A DNA stretch of 38,490 nucleotides from Reticulitermes lucifugus (GCA_026260175.1 JAKCWW010000216.1:96044-134533), one strand, 5' to 3'. Shown: positions 22,446-33,472, counted from the stretch's first letter. Numbers and translations: made by a program. The notes: generated by a model from the letters alone, not told the origin.

Positions 22446-22699
22446 GCGCCGATTTCAGTGGCCGAGCCCTCTAAGGCGTGGGTCTGTGGCCTCTCGCTTG
22501 CTGGGATTGTGGGTTCGAATCCCGCCAGGGGCATGGATATCTGTCCCTTGTGACTGTTGTATGTTATCAGGTATAGGTCTCTGCGTCGGGCTGATCACTC
22601 GTCCAGAGGAGTCCTACTGAGTGTGGTGTGTTCGAGTGTTATCTTCTTGAAGCTTCTATAATGAGTAGGCCCTGGCCCACTAGGGGCTCTTGCGCCATG
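22446..22699 (+). mobile_element. tRNA-derived SINE, copy B
   Basis: The tRNA-Ser/Leu-like head has A-box region 'gtggccgagccctctaaggc' (22458-22477) and a perfect B box, GGTTCGAATCCC (22512-22523). The body carries 'gcgtcgggctgatcactcgt' (22583-22602) and 'gagtcctactgagtgtggtg' (22610-22629), then ends with 'ggccctggcccactaggggc', an internal complementary pair. All blocks recur on the opposite strand at 12900-13146. Translating the head on the minus strand gives MPLAGFEPTIPASERPQTHA, a peptide common among spurious protein predictions in cockroach genomes. The copy lies between a (TTA)n tract and, about 40 bases downstream, a (TATG)n tract. Boundaries are good to within about 10 bases. Confidence 0.9.
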
Positions 22700-22742
22700 G
22701 CGGGATTAAATTCTTGTATTCTTTTATAGGCCTCAGTTCTTT

Positions 22743-22860
22743 GTATGTATGTATGTATGTATGTATGTATGTATGTATGTATGTGTGTATGTATGTGCGT
22801 ATGTATGTATGTATGTATGTGTGTGTATGTATGTATGTATGTATGTATGTCCGTACGTAT
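22743..22860. repeat. (TATG)n microsatellite
   Basis: A long run of TATG units is interrupted by TGTG, TGCG and CCGTACG variants. The repetitive MYVC and THIY frames over it are simply the repeat translated and are not genes. Confidence 0.95.
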
Positions 22861-22904
22861 GAAAGCATGCTTCGATTTATGTATCTATGTAAGTATGTGC
22901 ATTA

Positions 22905-24780
22905 AGTTTGCATATTACCACTGAATTTATAATTTTCTTTGCACTGTACTTTCAACACGTAAATAAAAAAAGAATTGAAATTTGTCACTTTTGTTTTGTT
23001 ATTGTTGTTGCTATTGTCACCGTCGTCGTCGTTGTTGTTGTTAAAATATGTCAGTACTTTTACTACCTAACAAGTGTATCAAAGGAGTGACAGGGTGTCC
23101 TAAAATTTTGAACACAAATGCTTCTTTGATTCCTTTTACTGTACTGCCCTCATTGAAACAAATTTATTGCAGATAAATATATACCTGCATTGTTCCAATT
23201 CTTATCGCTCTCTGTGTCTATATATACATATATCTGCATAATATTAAAACTTCTTTATTTTTCATATGCATTGAAGAATTAAAGAATTCACCCAAGAGTG
23301 TCTTTCTTAAGACGCTGTTTTTCCCCCAGTAAGTCACAAAATTTCCCACATTACATGCACCCTGATATTTCACTATTATGTTTGACAGTTTCATCCAATT
23401 GACAGTATCCTCAGCCAAATTATTCCAGGTCACACCTCCTATCATACTTCTTTAAGATCCAGTTTAAATTCTCTAAATTTACATTTAGTCTCCTTCAGGT
23501 GTTGGAATAAATTTACATGCATTTCTTGTTTCGCACTAGCAACACTCTTTATTTCCTACTCAGATTTTCGAATTTTCCTTGGTTTTATCACCCAATATTA
23601 TTCGCTGAAAATAAATATTATTCATCTCTTCCTTACATAATTTTATTCAGAATCCTTTTTTTACTGTACCTTAGATCTAAATAGTCCCGTCAGAAATGTT
23701 TTGTCTGAAGTTCTCAAAATGTGTTTTTTTCTACAACTGTACAATAATTTTGATGCCCATTGAGCGTTTTAAGTAGAAGGCAGGAGGGTTGGAGATTTCA
23801 ACTACATGAGAGCGTGTATTCAAAGAATTTACTCTTGGAAAATAAAATGTACTTATATTCATATTGTAACGAAAGACGTATATAATAGCAGTCCTCTAAC
23901 ATTTCAATTGCAAAACAACTTAGTCTTCTCAACTGGTTTTTAGCAGAATAATTTTGTTGCTCTCTGCATGCTTGGCAGAAAGTGTTGAACACAACACATA
24001 ATCATCTTAAAGGATGGCAGGCCCCACTGCACAAAGAACTATAGTTATAAAATGAAGAGGAAAGATTCTTCTGAGCTCTTTCTACAGTTCTTCACTTTAC
24101 AGGCTCAGAAACCCAACTGAAGTCACTTCATCATATTAGGAAGCCAAAATTCTTATCGGTGGATTATGTGTCAGTAGGGAAAACGGAGGTTTCGCCTTGC
24201 TAGTACTTTTATAGGACAGATTTAAGTACTTCTTACGTTTTAACAAGACTTTGCCAGCTGTAGCAGTTACGTGTACTCCATTGTGGTAAAACATTTAGTA
24301 GAAATGTGAGAGATGTAGTCTCAATTTAAGAGGGCGGAATAACAGCAAGATGGAAGCACTTAACAGAAAAGTAAGTTCATCTTTTCTATCCTCAGTCAGT
24401 CTAGTCTAGTCTTGTGGTGACATGTCAGTGGGGATGACAAGGAAGAGATATGTAACAATGCACATAAACATCTGGCCGGGAAACCTCAACTGAGGAAACC
24501 ATTTGGGAGGTTAGGGAGTGTCCGTATTGCGAAACGCTTCTAGTACATTCACCTAACCGCAGCCAACAAAAAGTACTCATAATAAAAGTAACCATAGTAA
24601 CCACGGGACATTTGTAAGCTCGGTAAAATGGTAATCAGTGTAACCATAAAACAATATTAAATTTAATAAAAGAGTGGTCAGGAGATTATGTAGTTCTTAA
24701 TGTAAAATGTCTCTTATTTTTACGCGATATTAAAAAGAGTGAAAAAACAGGAAAATATCAGTAAAAGTTACTGACATTAA
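22905..24780. other. unassigned A/T-rich sequence
   Basis: It contains a short GTC/GTT triplet run near 23022-23042. The words 'cagggtgtcctaaaatttt' at about 23091-23110 resemble a transposon terminus, but no inverted partner exists in the window. No coding region is recognised. Confidence 0.4.
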
Positions 24781-24821
24781 TTTTCCGGCAAGTCCGTCAG
24801 TAGGAGTGAAGCCTTTACACG

Positions 24822-24872
24822 TTGACGGACGGACGGAACGAAAGATAAGACGAAGCTAATAGTCGTGTTTCG
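24822..24872 (+). repeat. GACG-run / 'gacgaagctaatagtcg' repeat word, copy 2
   Basis: This is the second occurrence of the motif at 21613-21655, with GGAC units instead of AGAC units and the same following word. Confidence 0.45.
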
Positions 24873-24889
24873 CAATTAGTTTGTGACCT

Positions 24890-27800
24890 TAAAGTAACCT
24901 TATGCACAGCTGGGGACCACATAAAAACCTAACACCAGAAATTTATTAAAAATATTTAAACGAAAGGAAAAAAGACTTGGAGGTACGTAGATATGTGTCA
25001 CCTATCTAAATATAATTATGGTCCTAAAGTAAAACATATGTAGAAGTCAAACGATTAAGGATATTAGTTGGAAAGTTTGCAGAAGTATATAGTCCTTATA
25101 ATAGAAGCAAAAAACCCTTATGTTACGGATACAGACTACTGCCTGGAAGACGAAACAAATGAGATATGAAACTGGGTTCATTCTCTGCGTCGGAAACATA
25201 GAAGACGCAGGAGATTGTACAGCTGGTGCGGAACTGGCAATGTAAGCAGGAAGCCTTGAAAATGAGAACTGACTTTGCAGGATACAGAGGAGGATAACAG
25301 GCCTGCGACGTTAAGATGTAAAGCAACTTACATGCCCACAGAAGTTAGATATAACCTGAAGATTTGAGGGGAAGGAGTGTGCCAAATTAAATCGTTCAAT
25401 ACGTAGCGCAGTGTCTTAAGTTTGCTTCTAAAACAGACGGTCTACAAACTCCTTCTATCGAAAATAAATACGTGCACAATCTCGCAAAATGCCACGCCAT
25501 TTTCAGCTTCTTTAATGAAATTTCACAATGTCAAAAATGTTTTTCTAAAATTTATTTAAATAATTTCCTGATGTGGACAATTAGGAATTCCAGGCGATGT
25601 TCTTCACTGTAGAAGTAACTACGAAAAGAGACTTTTCTCATTTACATCTTACTCTAATTCTTGAACATAAAAATTGATTTATAATATCATCCTATTGTCT
25701 ATGTGTGTATCCTATGTGCGTGTGTATGTTTCCATTCCAAATTCTGAACCAGTTCAAAAATTCACACGAAACTTAGTACAAAAAAATATATCACTTGAAG
25801 TCTCTTCAATCTCGTATATTTCTATTTCTTATAACCATTAGCAACAACAAGCCGGATGGGCGAAATTTGAGGTGGGCGCAAATATAATGCTGCAAAATCT
25901 ATAGTTCACAAATGATTTATGGTGATAGATCTCGGAAAAGTACGCAACTGACGCTAGTGTAATATATTTGCAGAATATAAAATAGCATCTTAGCCTTCAT
26001 TCTAAAGTTTTTTGAGTTTTCTATTTGGTGCAATAACTAATAATCCATTTTTGATAGAGTCATATCAAATTTAGTTGGCAGCTAGTTCATAAACGCGCTT
26101 GTAGTAAATTCTGTTTGTGAGTCAACATTACAAACACAATGAAGATGAAATTTGTTGAGGTTATACGGAAGAACATAAAGTACCTATAGAGAATGTGCAC
26201 GCAATACGGTCTCGATTGTAAAATAAAAGAAAACAGAAAACATAACTACATAAATAGAAACAGATGGGAAAAATTTAATATTTATGAGATCTGTTCGAAA
26301 AGACTTGTAAAATATTCTGTGACTTGAGAGCAAAGAAGAAGTTGCTGACCATAATAGGAACAACATCAGTTGTGTGGAAGGCTGTCCACGAAGGATAAAG
26401 ACTTGAGAAAGAGAGGTGAAAGTTAGAAAGAAGGACAGAGAGAGGGCGAGATGAAGGAAGGAAAGAAGACAGTAGGAGAAAAAGGTGAGGAACTGATGGT
26501 CGTGACAAAATAATAAGCTAGCGGGAAGGAATGTTTTGAAGAGAAGAAGAACATGATTACGAACGCTAACATGTGCTATGAAAATCAGTCAATTCCTTTT
26601 ACTTCTTGCTTTTTTTTATTTAATTAATGGCGATTTTAATTGCTGAGAACATGTAATAGTGCCACATATTTATTAAATATAATATCTGCAAGTTCTGAGA
26701 TTTTCACTGCCGTGTGATTGAGGATTTCCTTCCTCTGAGATTTGGCCCTTGTTATTGAGTAGTCGTCTGAAATAAGTCAGTGCCTTCATCTTCAAGGTTC
26801 AAGCAGCCTAAGAAGACTGCCTGACTCTTGAAGATCACCACGATCATTCGAGACTTTGAAAACCACTCATTCGAAGACAGGGAGTTACATCCAAGAAAAC
26901 ATATGATATAGAAACATATGTACAGAGATGAAAGTAGGTGGAAAATAACAAAGGGTACGTGGAACAACAGAAGTAGGAAAATATGCTTCAGACAAGGCTT
27001 CAAGGAAGAAATGTTTAAAAAAAATATTGCACTCTCCAATAAAATTGAATGATATAGGAGGAAAGGGAAAGATTTAGAAGTAAGAAATCGAACCTGAAAA
27101 AGAGAGAAAGAGGAAGTGTAGGCTAATGTAAAAGATATTTTAAAGAGCTAAATAACGTAGACGGAACGAAGGCCGCTGAACAAGGTACCAAAAGGAAAGA
27201 GATAAGAAAAGCTTATAAATCAAATATAATTTACTTTATGGTTATTCTTACGGCCACATTTTCAGGTTAGGACAGTTCATATTGGCGTAATTGTTATTGA
27301 TATTAGATACAAATTCCTGTTGTAATATATACAGATTCAGGAGCCAATAGAAAAACATTACTGGAAATCCAGCATCAGGACACAAGAGTAGTGCAACGTG
27401 TTATTCCAAGCATTGTGCCAATGATTCTGATCTATCACCCCAAAGCAAAAGACAGATCTAAATTCAGTAAAGGCAAAGGATGTACATTTTCAGGCACCTG
27501 TAGCCTCATACGCCCGGCTGCACAGGAGGAAGGAGACTGTTTAGATAGAGGACAAATACAAGCGTGTGTTAACGGACAATCTCAGTCAGAAATCAAGTTG
27601 CTTGTTTCTCAATGAATTTTAAGAGAATTAACTCACTTGTAGGCTAGGAGATGAAGAGATGAATGTGACGAAGTGTGAAGGCCGCTATCGAAGGCATCAT
27701 GGGAGGGCTGATTGCAGGGTCTAAACAAGATCACCGAATAAACTGGTTACAAAGCAAATAAATCTAAAACAGAAATTTACGGAAGGAAAAAATGCTTCTA

Positions 27801-28875
27801 AAGGATATTTCATAAATTGTTTCCAAATGTGTGTATACAGGCAGTAAAACTTACTTTGAGGGAGGAAGGGATCATTTTGAAATGTAAAAATGTTTTATGA
27901 TACCCTTACCATCCAAACTGTTCTATAGGTAAGAAAAGTGAAAGCTCTGCAGAACTGTAGTTATGTGTACAAGTGTGTGAAAAGTTCTAAATAAAAATAA
28001 CAGTAGTGATAACATTATAAAACCTTTACATGATAATATCTGAACACGATATTCGCCTTTCCTGATGAAAAGAATATGGTGTACTGTGGCATTCAAATGT
28101 AATAATACAAAATGTACGTATCTTGTCGTGTCCCTGAGCAACGCAGGTTGTCACGGGTTGTCCCAGTGGATGCAGTCGGTAACATTTATAACATGACGAA
28201 ATTTCTGCCCAGTGCTTGCCTCGAAAAGCTGCACTTCCTATGTTTAAAGGGCAAAAAAAGAGGCAAAGTCGTGCCTTGCAAGCAATGAAGTAGTATAAGG
28301 CAGTGGGAGTAGATAGTATAGCTCCAACCATTTTTAAATTCGGCATAAAATGAAGAAGGGTTGTCAGCTTCAGGCCTCTGCCTCTTTACCCTCGGGGAAA
28401 GTACCCGCGGTGACAAACTGAATAGGTGGCTGAGTGAATCTCAGAGTCCTTTTTGGGCGTATTGGACAAGAGAATATCTCTTGCATTTACCAGGAAATGA
28501 ACGACGATTCTCGGTAGCTCAGCCCATATTACAGACGTTATAATGAATATGCTATCCAGGATAGCCTCCTTTGATGACAGTTACAATTAAAGTAGCTAAA
28601 CTGAGAATAACATTTGAAGTGACAGGATAAATAAGATTAGAGCAAATTAAAAGATTTTGTTCTGTTAACTTCTAAACTTTCTTAAAAATGGCGAGTCAAA
28701 TATTATAAAATCTAAAAACAAAAAAATGTGTGTTGTATGAATCTATCGGTTTCTTTCTGATGAGGAAAGATTTATTTTAGATTCAAGCCATAAAACAGCA
28801 TTTTCAACTAAAAAAGATGATGAAGAGCATCTCACAATGCAGTCAATTATTATAGTACCAGAGTAACTAAATCAA
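24890..28875. other. unassigned sequence, locally purine-rich
   Basis: A strongly purine-rich stretch lies at about 26400-26490. An imperfect hairpin lies at 26788-26836, with 'atcttcaaggttcaagcag' against 'ctgcctgactcttgaagat'. Frames of 60-106 codons near 26-28.5 kb overlap on both strands and show no recognisable motif. The minus 106-codon frame (28026-28346) is cysteine-rich but unassigned. Confidence 0.35.
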
Positions 28876-28877
28876 TA

Positions 28878-29020
28878 AGGATGGCGTGGCTGAGATATAT
28901 GTCACTCATAGGGAGGCTAAGAATTTCACATGCCTTTAAACGTTTAGTGAAGAAGACCCAAGAATAGTGGACATCCGGGGAAATAGTTGCATAGTAGATA
29001 ATAATATTAAAATGAGATAT
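28878..29020 (+). pseudogene. LINE C-terminal relic (DNIKM type), copy 4
   Basis: From 28878 the frame reads RMAWLRYMSLIGRLRISHAF then KRLVKKTQE and a stop. This lines up with the family segment RMxWAGHVARMGExRNAYRV followed by LVGKPEGK. Copy 1 has the same segment, starting RMR at 2566. After a frame change, 'gataataatattaaaatg' (28997-29014) gives DNNIKM. The combination of an upstream WGHV-type block with a downstream DNIKM block about 120 bases later is what makes this a relic rather than a chance match. It is 5'-truncated and frameshifted. Confidence 0.6.
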
Positions 29021-29024
29021 ACAG

Positions 29025-30165
29025 AAACACATTATGTGGTTTATATTTAACTGGTTTACACGTGTGTATAATCTTTTATGAAAACAGTAATTAAGCTTAA
29101 AATTCCATAAAGGAAAGTAGTTCAAACATTAACAAAACTTGAGATATAACGTTTCATCTCACAGCTTGTCGTTTATACTCTTCCTGTCCGCAGCCCTGGA
29201 CTGTCCGTTGTCTTGTATCAAGGCTACCGCAGTCCAACTGCTGCGATTAAATGAAAACAGAGGGTCAAAGAACAGAACTTGCTTCGTAAACTCAATTAAG
29301 GAAGTTCAGACGCAGAGAACTCATTAACCCACGTCAGTGCAGACAAAACATTCGGACGTGCAAGAGATGTAAGCACACCTCAGAAGAACACTTAAGGTTC
29401 AGATAAGTAAAATGTAAAGGGCAGTGTGTTCGAATACCGCTGATACACACAGTAGTATTATGAAGAAACTATGTACTTTATTTCTTGAACAAATCCATAA
29501 CGATAAATGTGCAGCCCCTAAGGGAATCGTGAAACAGTAGCAGAGAATTTCAAGTTCAGGATTATACTCAAAAGAACGTGAGTTCCTGTGCATAAGTAAT
29601 AGAATAGAAAGGAATATAAAAACCCATAAAGCAACAGAAAAGTATGGAACAGAATAAAATAGTAGAGTAAAATATTACAGAGGAAACATCGGAAAAAGTA
29701 CAGCAAAGTACAATGGAACTAACCAGAATGTAAGAGCATAAGAAATAAATGATAATTTTAATTTTTACTGACGGGAAATAACTGAACATAAAAACGGAAC
29801 GGCAAAGAATAAAATGGAAGCAGAAAAGCAGAAGTAGGAATAACTAGGATACACATAGGATAAAAATAAAATAAATAAAATTTATAGTTTCTATTTATAT
29901 ATAAAAATATTATGCTTCAACCATTCTTAAGGTACAGACCTTTCATTTTTATGTTGTGTTTTATCAAAAATTTCTCTTATGCTTTTCTATATGTTATATT
30001 GGGGTAAGTGATATGTACTAAGAACATAAAAACTCTTTATAAGCACAAAATATTATAATAAGAAATGCGGGGCCTACAGGCAGATTTATGATATTCTACA
30101 TTCGATGATGTTTAACAATTTTTTAAGAAAAGCAAAAATAAAGCATCACTAAAAATATTAAAGTA
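29025..30165. other. unassigned A/T-rich sequence
   Basis: Overlapping hydrophobic minus frames (29399-29789) read through A/T-rich DNA and look like chance. Nothing else is recognised. Confidence 0.4.
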
Positions 30166-30169
30166 ATTA

Positions 30170-30360
30170 TATTTGCTCAAAATTCCAGTGCCTCTAATCC
30201 CTACACAGAGCTCCCTTTTTACCAGTAATGTTCTGAGGCTCGCCCAAGCCGTTATCAAATATGTAAGTCGCGGTAATGACGCTGAGCGAGACATCTTAGC
30301 ACCTGCTTCCCGCTTAACTAATATTAATGAATTAGTGAAAATTCGCCTCCACGGCTAAGC
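30170..30360. other. unidentified, compositionally balanced segment with open frames on both strands
   Basis: The plus frame (30173-30358) reads LRLAQAVIKYVSRGNDAERD and similar. The minus frame (30112-30294) overlaps it. Base composition and peptide character differ from the surrounding A/T-rich DNA, so this may be a retroelement or gene fragment. No domain is recognised. Confidence 0.2.
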
Positions 30361-30659
30361 ATATAATACTGAATATTCGTTCGGAACACACACATCAACA
30401 CACGGACACACGTATTTCTCTGATAGTAGATTTTAAAATCTCTACAGTGCTAATAACAAACTCAGCCTCTGAACCCTACTTCACCCACTTCGGTACACCT
30501 CCCGGCCCGAAAACCTATCTTCATTACATTTATCTTAAGGTTAACATCCCAGTTCTTCAGTTGTCCAAGTCGAAGCTTTCCAAGAGCTATCCCCAACGAA
30601 ACAATTGTTAGCTCAACCTAACCTCCCCTAGCTCTACATATCGCTGCCAACTCCTTGGG

Positions 30660-30960
30660 AGCTTCAGGATGGCTTCACGGAACCACTCTTTAGGGGTGTT
30701 GCCATTCCACTAACGGACAGCCGCTTGTGCAAATTTCTTGCTACTGTTGAAGCCCCGTGCCCAGTTGAACACAGTGCTGCCTGCAGGTGCTTTCTCTGCA
30801 CAAACTGCAGATAACCGACGATGAATATCTGACGGTTTGACGCCTTCTTTCCACTGGAAACACTTCGTCCGTCTCTGCCCTTATCAATCGTTTTCAATTT
30901 TGCGACTCTAGCCCAAGCGCTTTGACAAATATGTTTGATAATAAAGCAACAGTTTTTCAC
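30660..30960 (-). other. 98-codon frame, unidentified
   Basis: The minus frame starts MKNCCFIIKHICQSAW and ends in a basic, serine/alanine-rich stretch with STGHGASTVARNLHKRL. It has no recognised domain, signal peptide or zinc-binding pattern. The G/C content is higher than in the flanks. It may be a piece of an old transposon ORF or an exon, but I cannot support either. Confidence 0.25.
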
Positions 30961-31014
30961 AGGAATGCGCGACTAGGACCATTTGGTGAAAGAATGCTGT
31001 ACTAAGACTATAGT

Positions 31015-31301
31015 ATCTGATAACAAACTTTATGTTATTACCACTAGCAAAAAAATGGCGAGCATGAAGAAGCTGATACAGTGTCGAAAACTCAACACAG
31101 TTAACGGCATTTTATCTACCCAACTTATATATTTTAATGAGTTCCAAACATAGATAGATGGTGTAATAAATAATTGAGTTCCTGAGGATGTACTGTGACA
31201 TGGTTCGAAACATGTTGGACTATTTGTAATATAAACTGTATTAAATAACAGATAATAAAGAGTGTATGTTTGTCGGAACACGATTTTATGTAATCTGATA
31301 A
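31015..31301 (+). mobile_element. possible short retroelement with hammerhead-like motif
   Basis: CTGAGGA (31182-31188) and GAAA (31207-31210) are followed by the palindrome ACATGT (31210-31215), with TCC (31180-31182) able to pair with GGA (31217-31219). About 45 bases on comes 'gtgtatgtttgtcgg' (31262-31276), similar to the 'gtgcatttgttgg' end word of the other elements. The 9-mer 'atctgataa' occurs at 31015-31023 and again at 31293-31301 and could be a target-site duplication bounding a 269-bp insertion. At nine bases in A/T-rich DNA this could be chance. Confidence 0.4.
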
Positions 31302-31304
31302 AAA

Positions 31305-32030
31305 CTTGCGCAATCTTACAGCTGGGTATTTGCCGAAACAGCAGCCCCTGTCCGAATTCACTTCCGAACGTCCTTAGTAAATACTATTTTGGCCTTGTGC
31401 TGTAGCGTACTTTTTATTACTTGTGTGGCCCTACACAATAAAGTGTATCAGTCGGGTTGAATGTTTTAATAGCTCATCTGTTCTTCTTTCCTTATTCTAC
31501 CGATATCACCTATAACTCTTCCTGGATCTAAGGTGTTCATTCAAATTCTACTTTCTACACGTTATCTTGTTCTCTTGTTATAGGTTGCTTTTACAGCTTT
31601 CATTATATTATTCTTTCTTATAACACATTTTTGTCGTACTTAAATCTAATCACATTCTTTATTATTTCCGCACCATTACATAATTTTTTTAATTAAATTA
31701 CCAAAGAAAATTCCGTGCGATGTGTAAGTATGGTGGAATAAAATTCTTGCTATGAGCAGCACATTACAAACAGCTGCTTTGCTCTGTTTTTGAGAGCATT
31801 TATTTTATTAATCCAATATTTTTTATAACTTATTCCACATATTAGCAAACCTGACGGTTCCACAACGGTACAGATGATATATGTGGCAGCGAATAGTAGA
31901 GCTGTGTAGAGCGCTAAGAATATCAAAAGCAGGAACTGCCTTGCGCTACTGAAACACAAAGTGGATTTGCATTGCTTTCGCACCATGCAAGGTGAAACCA
32001 CTAGGGTGGTATGCAGTAGAGGTAAACGTG
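31305..32030. other. unassigned A/T-rich sequence
   Basis: The 96-codon minus frame (31750-32040) has hydrophobic stretches but no recognisable family. Confidence 0.4.
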
Positions 32031-32034
32031 ATAC

Positions 32035-32439
32035 TTGCACTTAAGCCCACAAAGATTCAACTCCGTAATGAACTTTCGTCAGCAGATTTGGAACATAGGA
32101 AAAATGAATCTTTCCTTTCCCTTTACAAATTATTTAATCAATACCTTCTACTATGGAACAGAGGCGATCTTAAGCAATGGACAGATTAGAAAACTGACAG
32201 GTAAACAACTTATTAAGAAACTGAGAGATACCGAGCTAATCAAGAGACGGACAGGTAATCAGCTGATCAAGAAATTGACAGATACTCAGCTGATAAAGAA
32301 ACTTAGACATACTCAACTGATCAAGAACCTGAAAGATACTCAACTGATGAAGAAAGTACCCTCCATTTTTGGAAACCGAAGCTTCATTACCGTGCACGCA
32401 GGTGTCCACTATTGGGTCCTATCAAGAGACAAATTATAG
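32035..32439 (+). CDS. hypothetical 134-codon open frame with 9-residue repeats
   Basis: This is the longest open frame in the window. Residues 1-52 have no recognised domain. From about residue 53 a degenerate nine-residue unit (xQLIKKLTDT-like, leucine/isoleucine and lysine in fixed places) repeats about six times. A 25-residue end follows with PSIFGNRSFITVHAGVHYW. The frame survives because the underlying DNA repeat is 27 bp, a multiple of three, so openness alone is weak evidence of coding. The heptad-like spacing of hydrophobic and basic residues could make an amphipathic helix. Start choice is uncertain, since another ATG frame (31992) overlaps. It could be an exon, a decayed retroelement end or non-coding. 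Confidence 0.25.
   Translation: MHLSPQRFNSVMNFRQQIWNIGKMNLSFPFTNYLINTFYYGTEAILSNGQIRKLTGKQLIKKLRDTELIKRRTGNQLIKKLTDTQLIKKLRHTQLIKNLKDTQLMKKVPSIFGNRSFITVHAGVHYWVLSRDKL
32190..32352 (+). repeat. 27-bp minisatellite
   Basis: About six tandem units follow the pattern 'cagctgatcaagaaactgac' plus 'agatact'. Adjacent units differ by a few substitutions and no indels. Examples start near 32203, 32230, 32257, 32284, 32311 and 32338. Confidence 0.85.
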
Positions 32440-32444
32440 TATGA

Positions 32445-33190
32445 CGAGAGCATTGTATTCGAATCCAATGCAGTCCTCAGGCTATACTTTAAAAACTGTT
32501 TAAACATATTCTCCCAAACACGCTATATCAATATGGCAAGATCATCTCTTCCTCTCTGATCCAATTCTTGTTTGCATTTGTCTTTCAAAATTCCATTTTT
32601 TCAGAAGCACACTAGAATTCATAACTCTCTAATACATGAGTTTCTTGAGTTCTTTTACTATATTCTCTCTTGTAATTACTAACATCTTCACTCCCTGTTT
32701 TTCCTCGGAATGTGGCTACCGCTAATGGTCTCCGAAGACTCATTTCAGCACTCTGAAACATCTTTCTGACTATTCGTCTTTAATTTCCAGACGTATGATC
32801 CGTATGATATCAACTCACACTCGGAGCTTACAAGTTCAGTTAGTAAAGCTCTACACCTCTATTTGAAAGGTAGTGATTCCAGCTCTCGGCCAGGATACCT
32901 ATCGTCCTGCCATTAAGTATGAAACCACCTTCTGATCTTTTGGATGCTGCACAATCACGTAATTAAAGTGAGTCATTAAATATCTAAGCATAAGTGAAAA
33001 ACATTTCACTTCTCCAAAATTAAATATTATGTGTAACTTCTTGGGCAATTCAACATAATTTCGGAAATGAGTATCGCTTCCCTACCGTTAAGTATTATGT
33101 AATAAATGAGCCCCTTCAAATATCGCCTTTATCTTCAGGGTAAGTAACGTAAGTTCAACACCATTCTAATGTTGATTTGATTCATACCGT
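32445..33190. other. unassigned A/T-rich sequence
   Basis: Nothing is recognised. Confidence 0.5.
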
Positions 33191-33264
33191 TGTGATGATA
33201 ATAATAATGATATTGATAAAGGAACATACACAGTCGATCACAAATAATTATGTTTATTACGAAT

Positions 33265-33275
33265 ATAGGCAATTT
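33265..33275. repeat. target-site duplication of nested element, left copy
   Basis: 'ataggcaattt' is repeated exactly at 33462-33472. Confidence 0.85.
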
Positions 33276-33461
33276 AAATATTTAACAACCAACTAAATGC
33301 ACTTCTTTTATTTAAAACTATTTTATAGTTTTATGAATTTAATATATATGTAGGGGCTTTTAGATAAATTCATAAAACTATAAAATAGTTTTAAATAAAA
33401 AAGTGCATTTAGTTGGTTGTTAAATATTGAAAGAAAATGCAAGGTGAATGTAAGATAAAAA
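33276..33461 (+). mobile_element. 186-bp palindromic retroelement, nested, probably recent
   Basis: The left arm (33277-33340) and right arm (33366-33428) are inverted copies identical except for one single-base indel over 63-64 positions. They enclose a 25-base spacer. A 33-base tail follows only on the right, with 'aatgcaaggtgaa' (33436-33448) and a terminal A-run. The element lies between exact 11-bp duplications inside the left arm of an older inverted-repeat element. The end words ('gtgcatttagttggttgtta', 'aatgcaaggtgaa') link it to the elements at 1-60 and 6372-6830. The near-identity of the arms suggests recent origin or strong constraint. There is no ORF, so it must be mobilised by enzymes made elsewhere. 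Confidence 0.85.
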
Positions 33462-33472
33462 ATAGGCAATTT
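33462..33472. repeat. target-site duplication of nested element, right copy
   Basis: This is an exact repeat of 33265-33275. Continuing rightwards, the older element's left arm resumes in register with its inverted partner. Confidence 0.85.

Noticed and set aside
22352..22534. 60-codon minus frame containing GFEPTIPASERPQTHAL
   Set aside because: It is the SINE tRNA-like head read in antisense, not a protein gene.
22680..22905. Open frames of 62 and 71 codons on both strands (THIY and MYVC repeats)
   Set aside because: They are translations of the (TATG)n microsatellite.
23091..23110. 'cagggtgtcctaaaatttt', like a DNA-transposon terminus
   Set aside because: No inverted partner or duplication is found in the window.
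28026..28346. 106-codon minus frame with many cysteines
   Set aside because: Cysteine spacing fits no zinc finger or disulfide family I know, and it overlaps two other frames. Left unassigned.
29399..29789. Three overlapping hydrophobic minus frames
   Set aside because: They are A/T-rich sequence rich in TTT/TAT codons, mutually overlapping, with no domain; chance frames.
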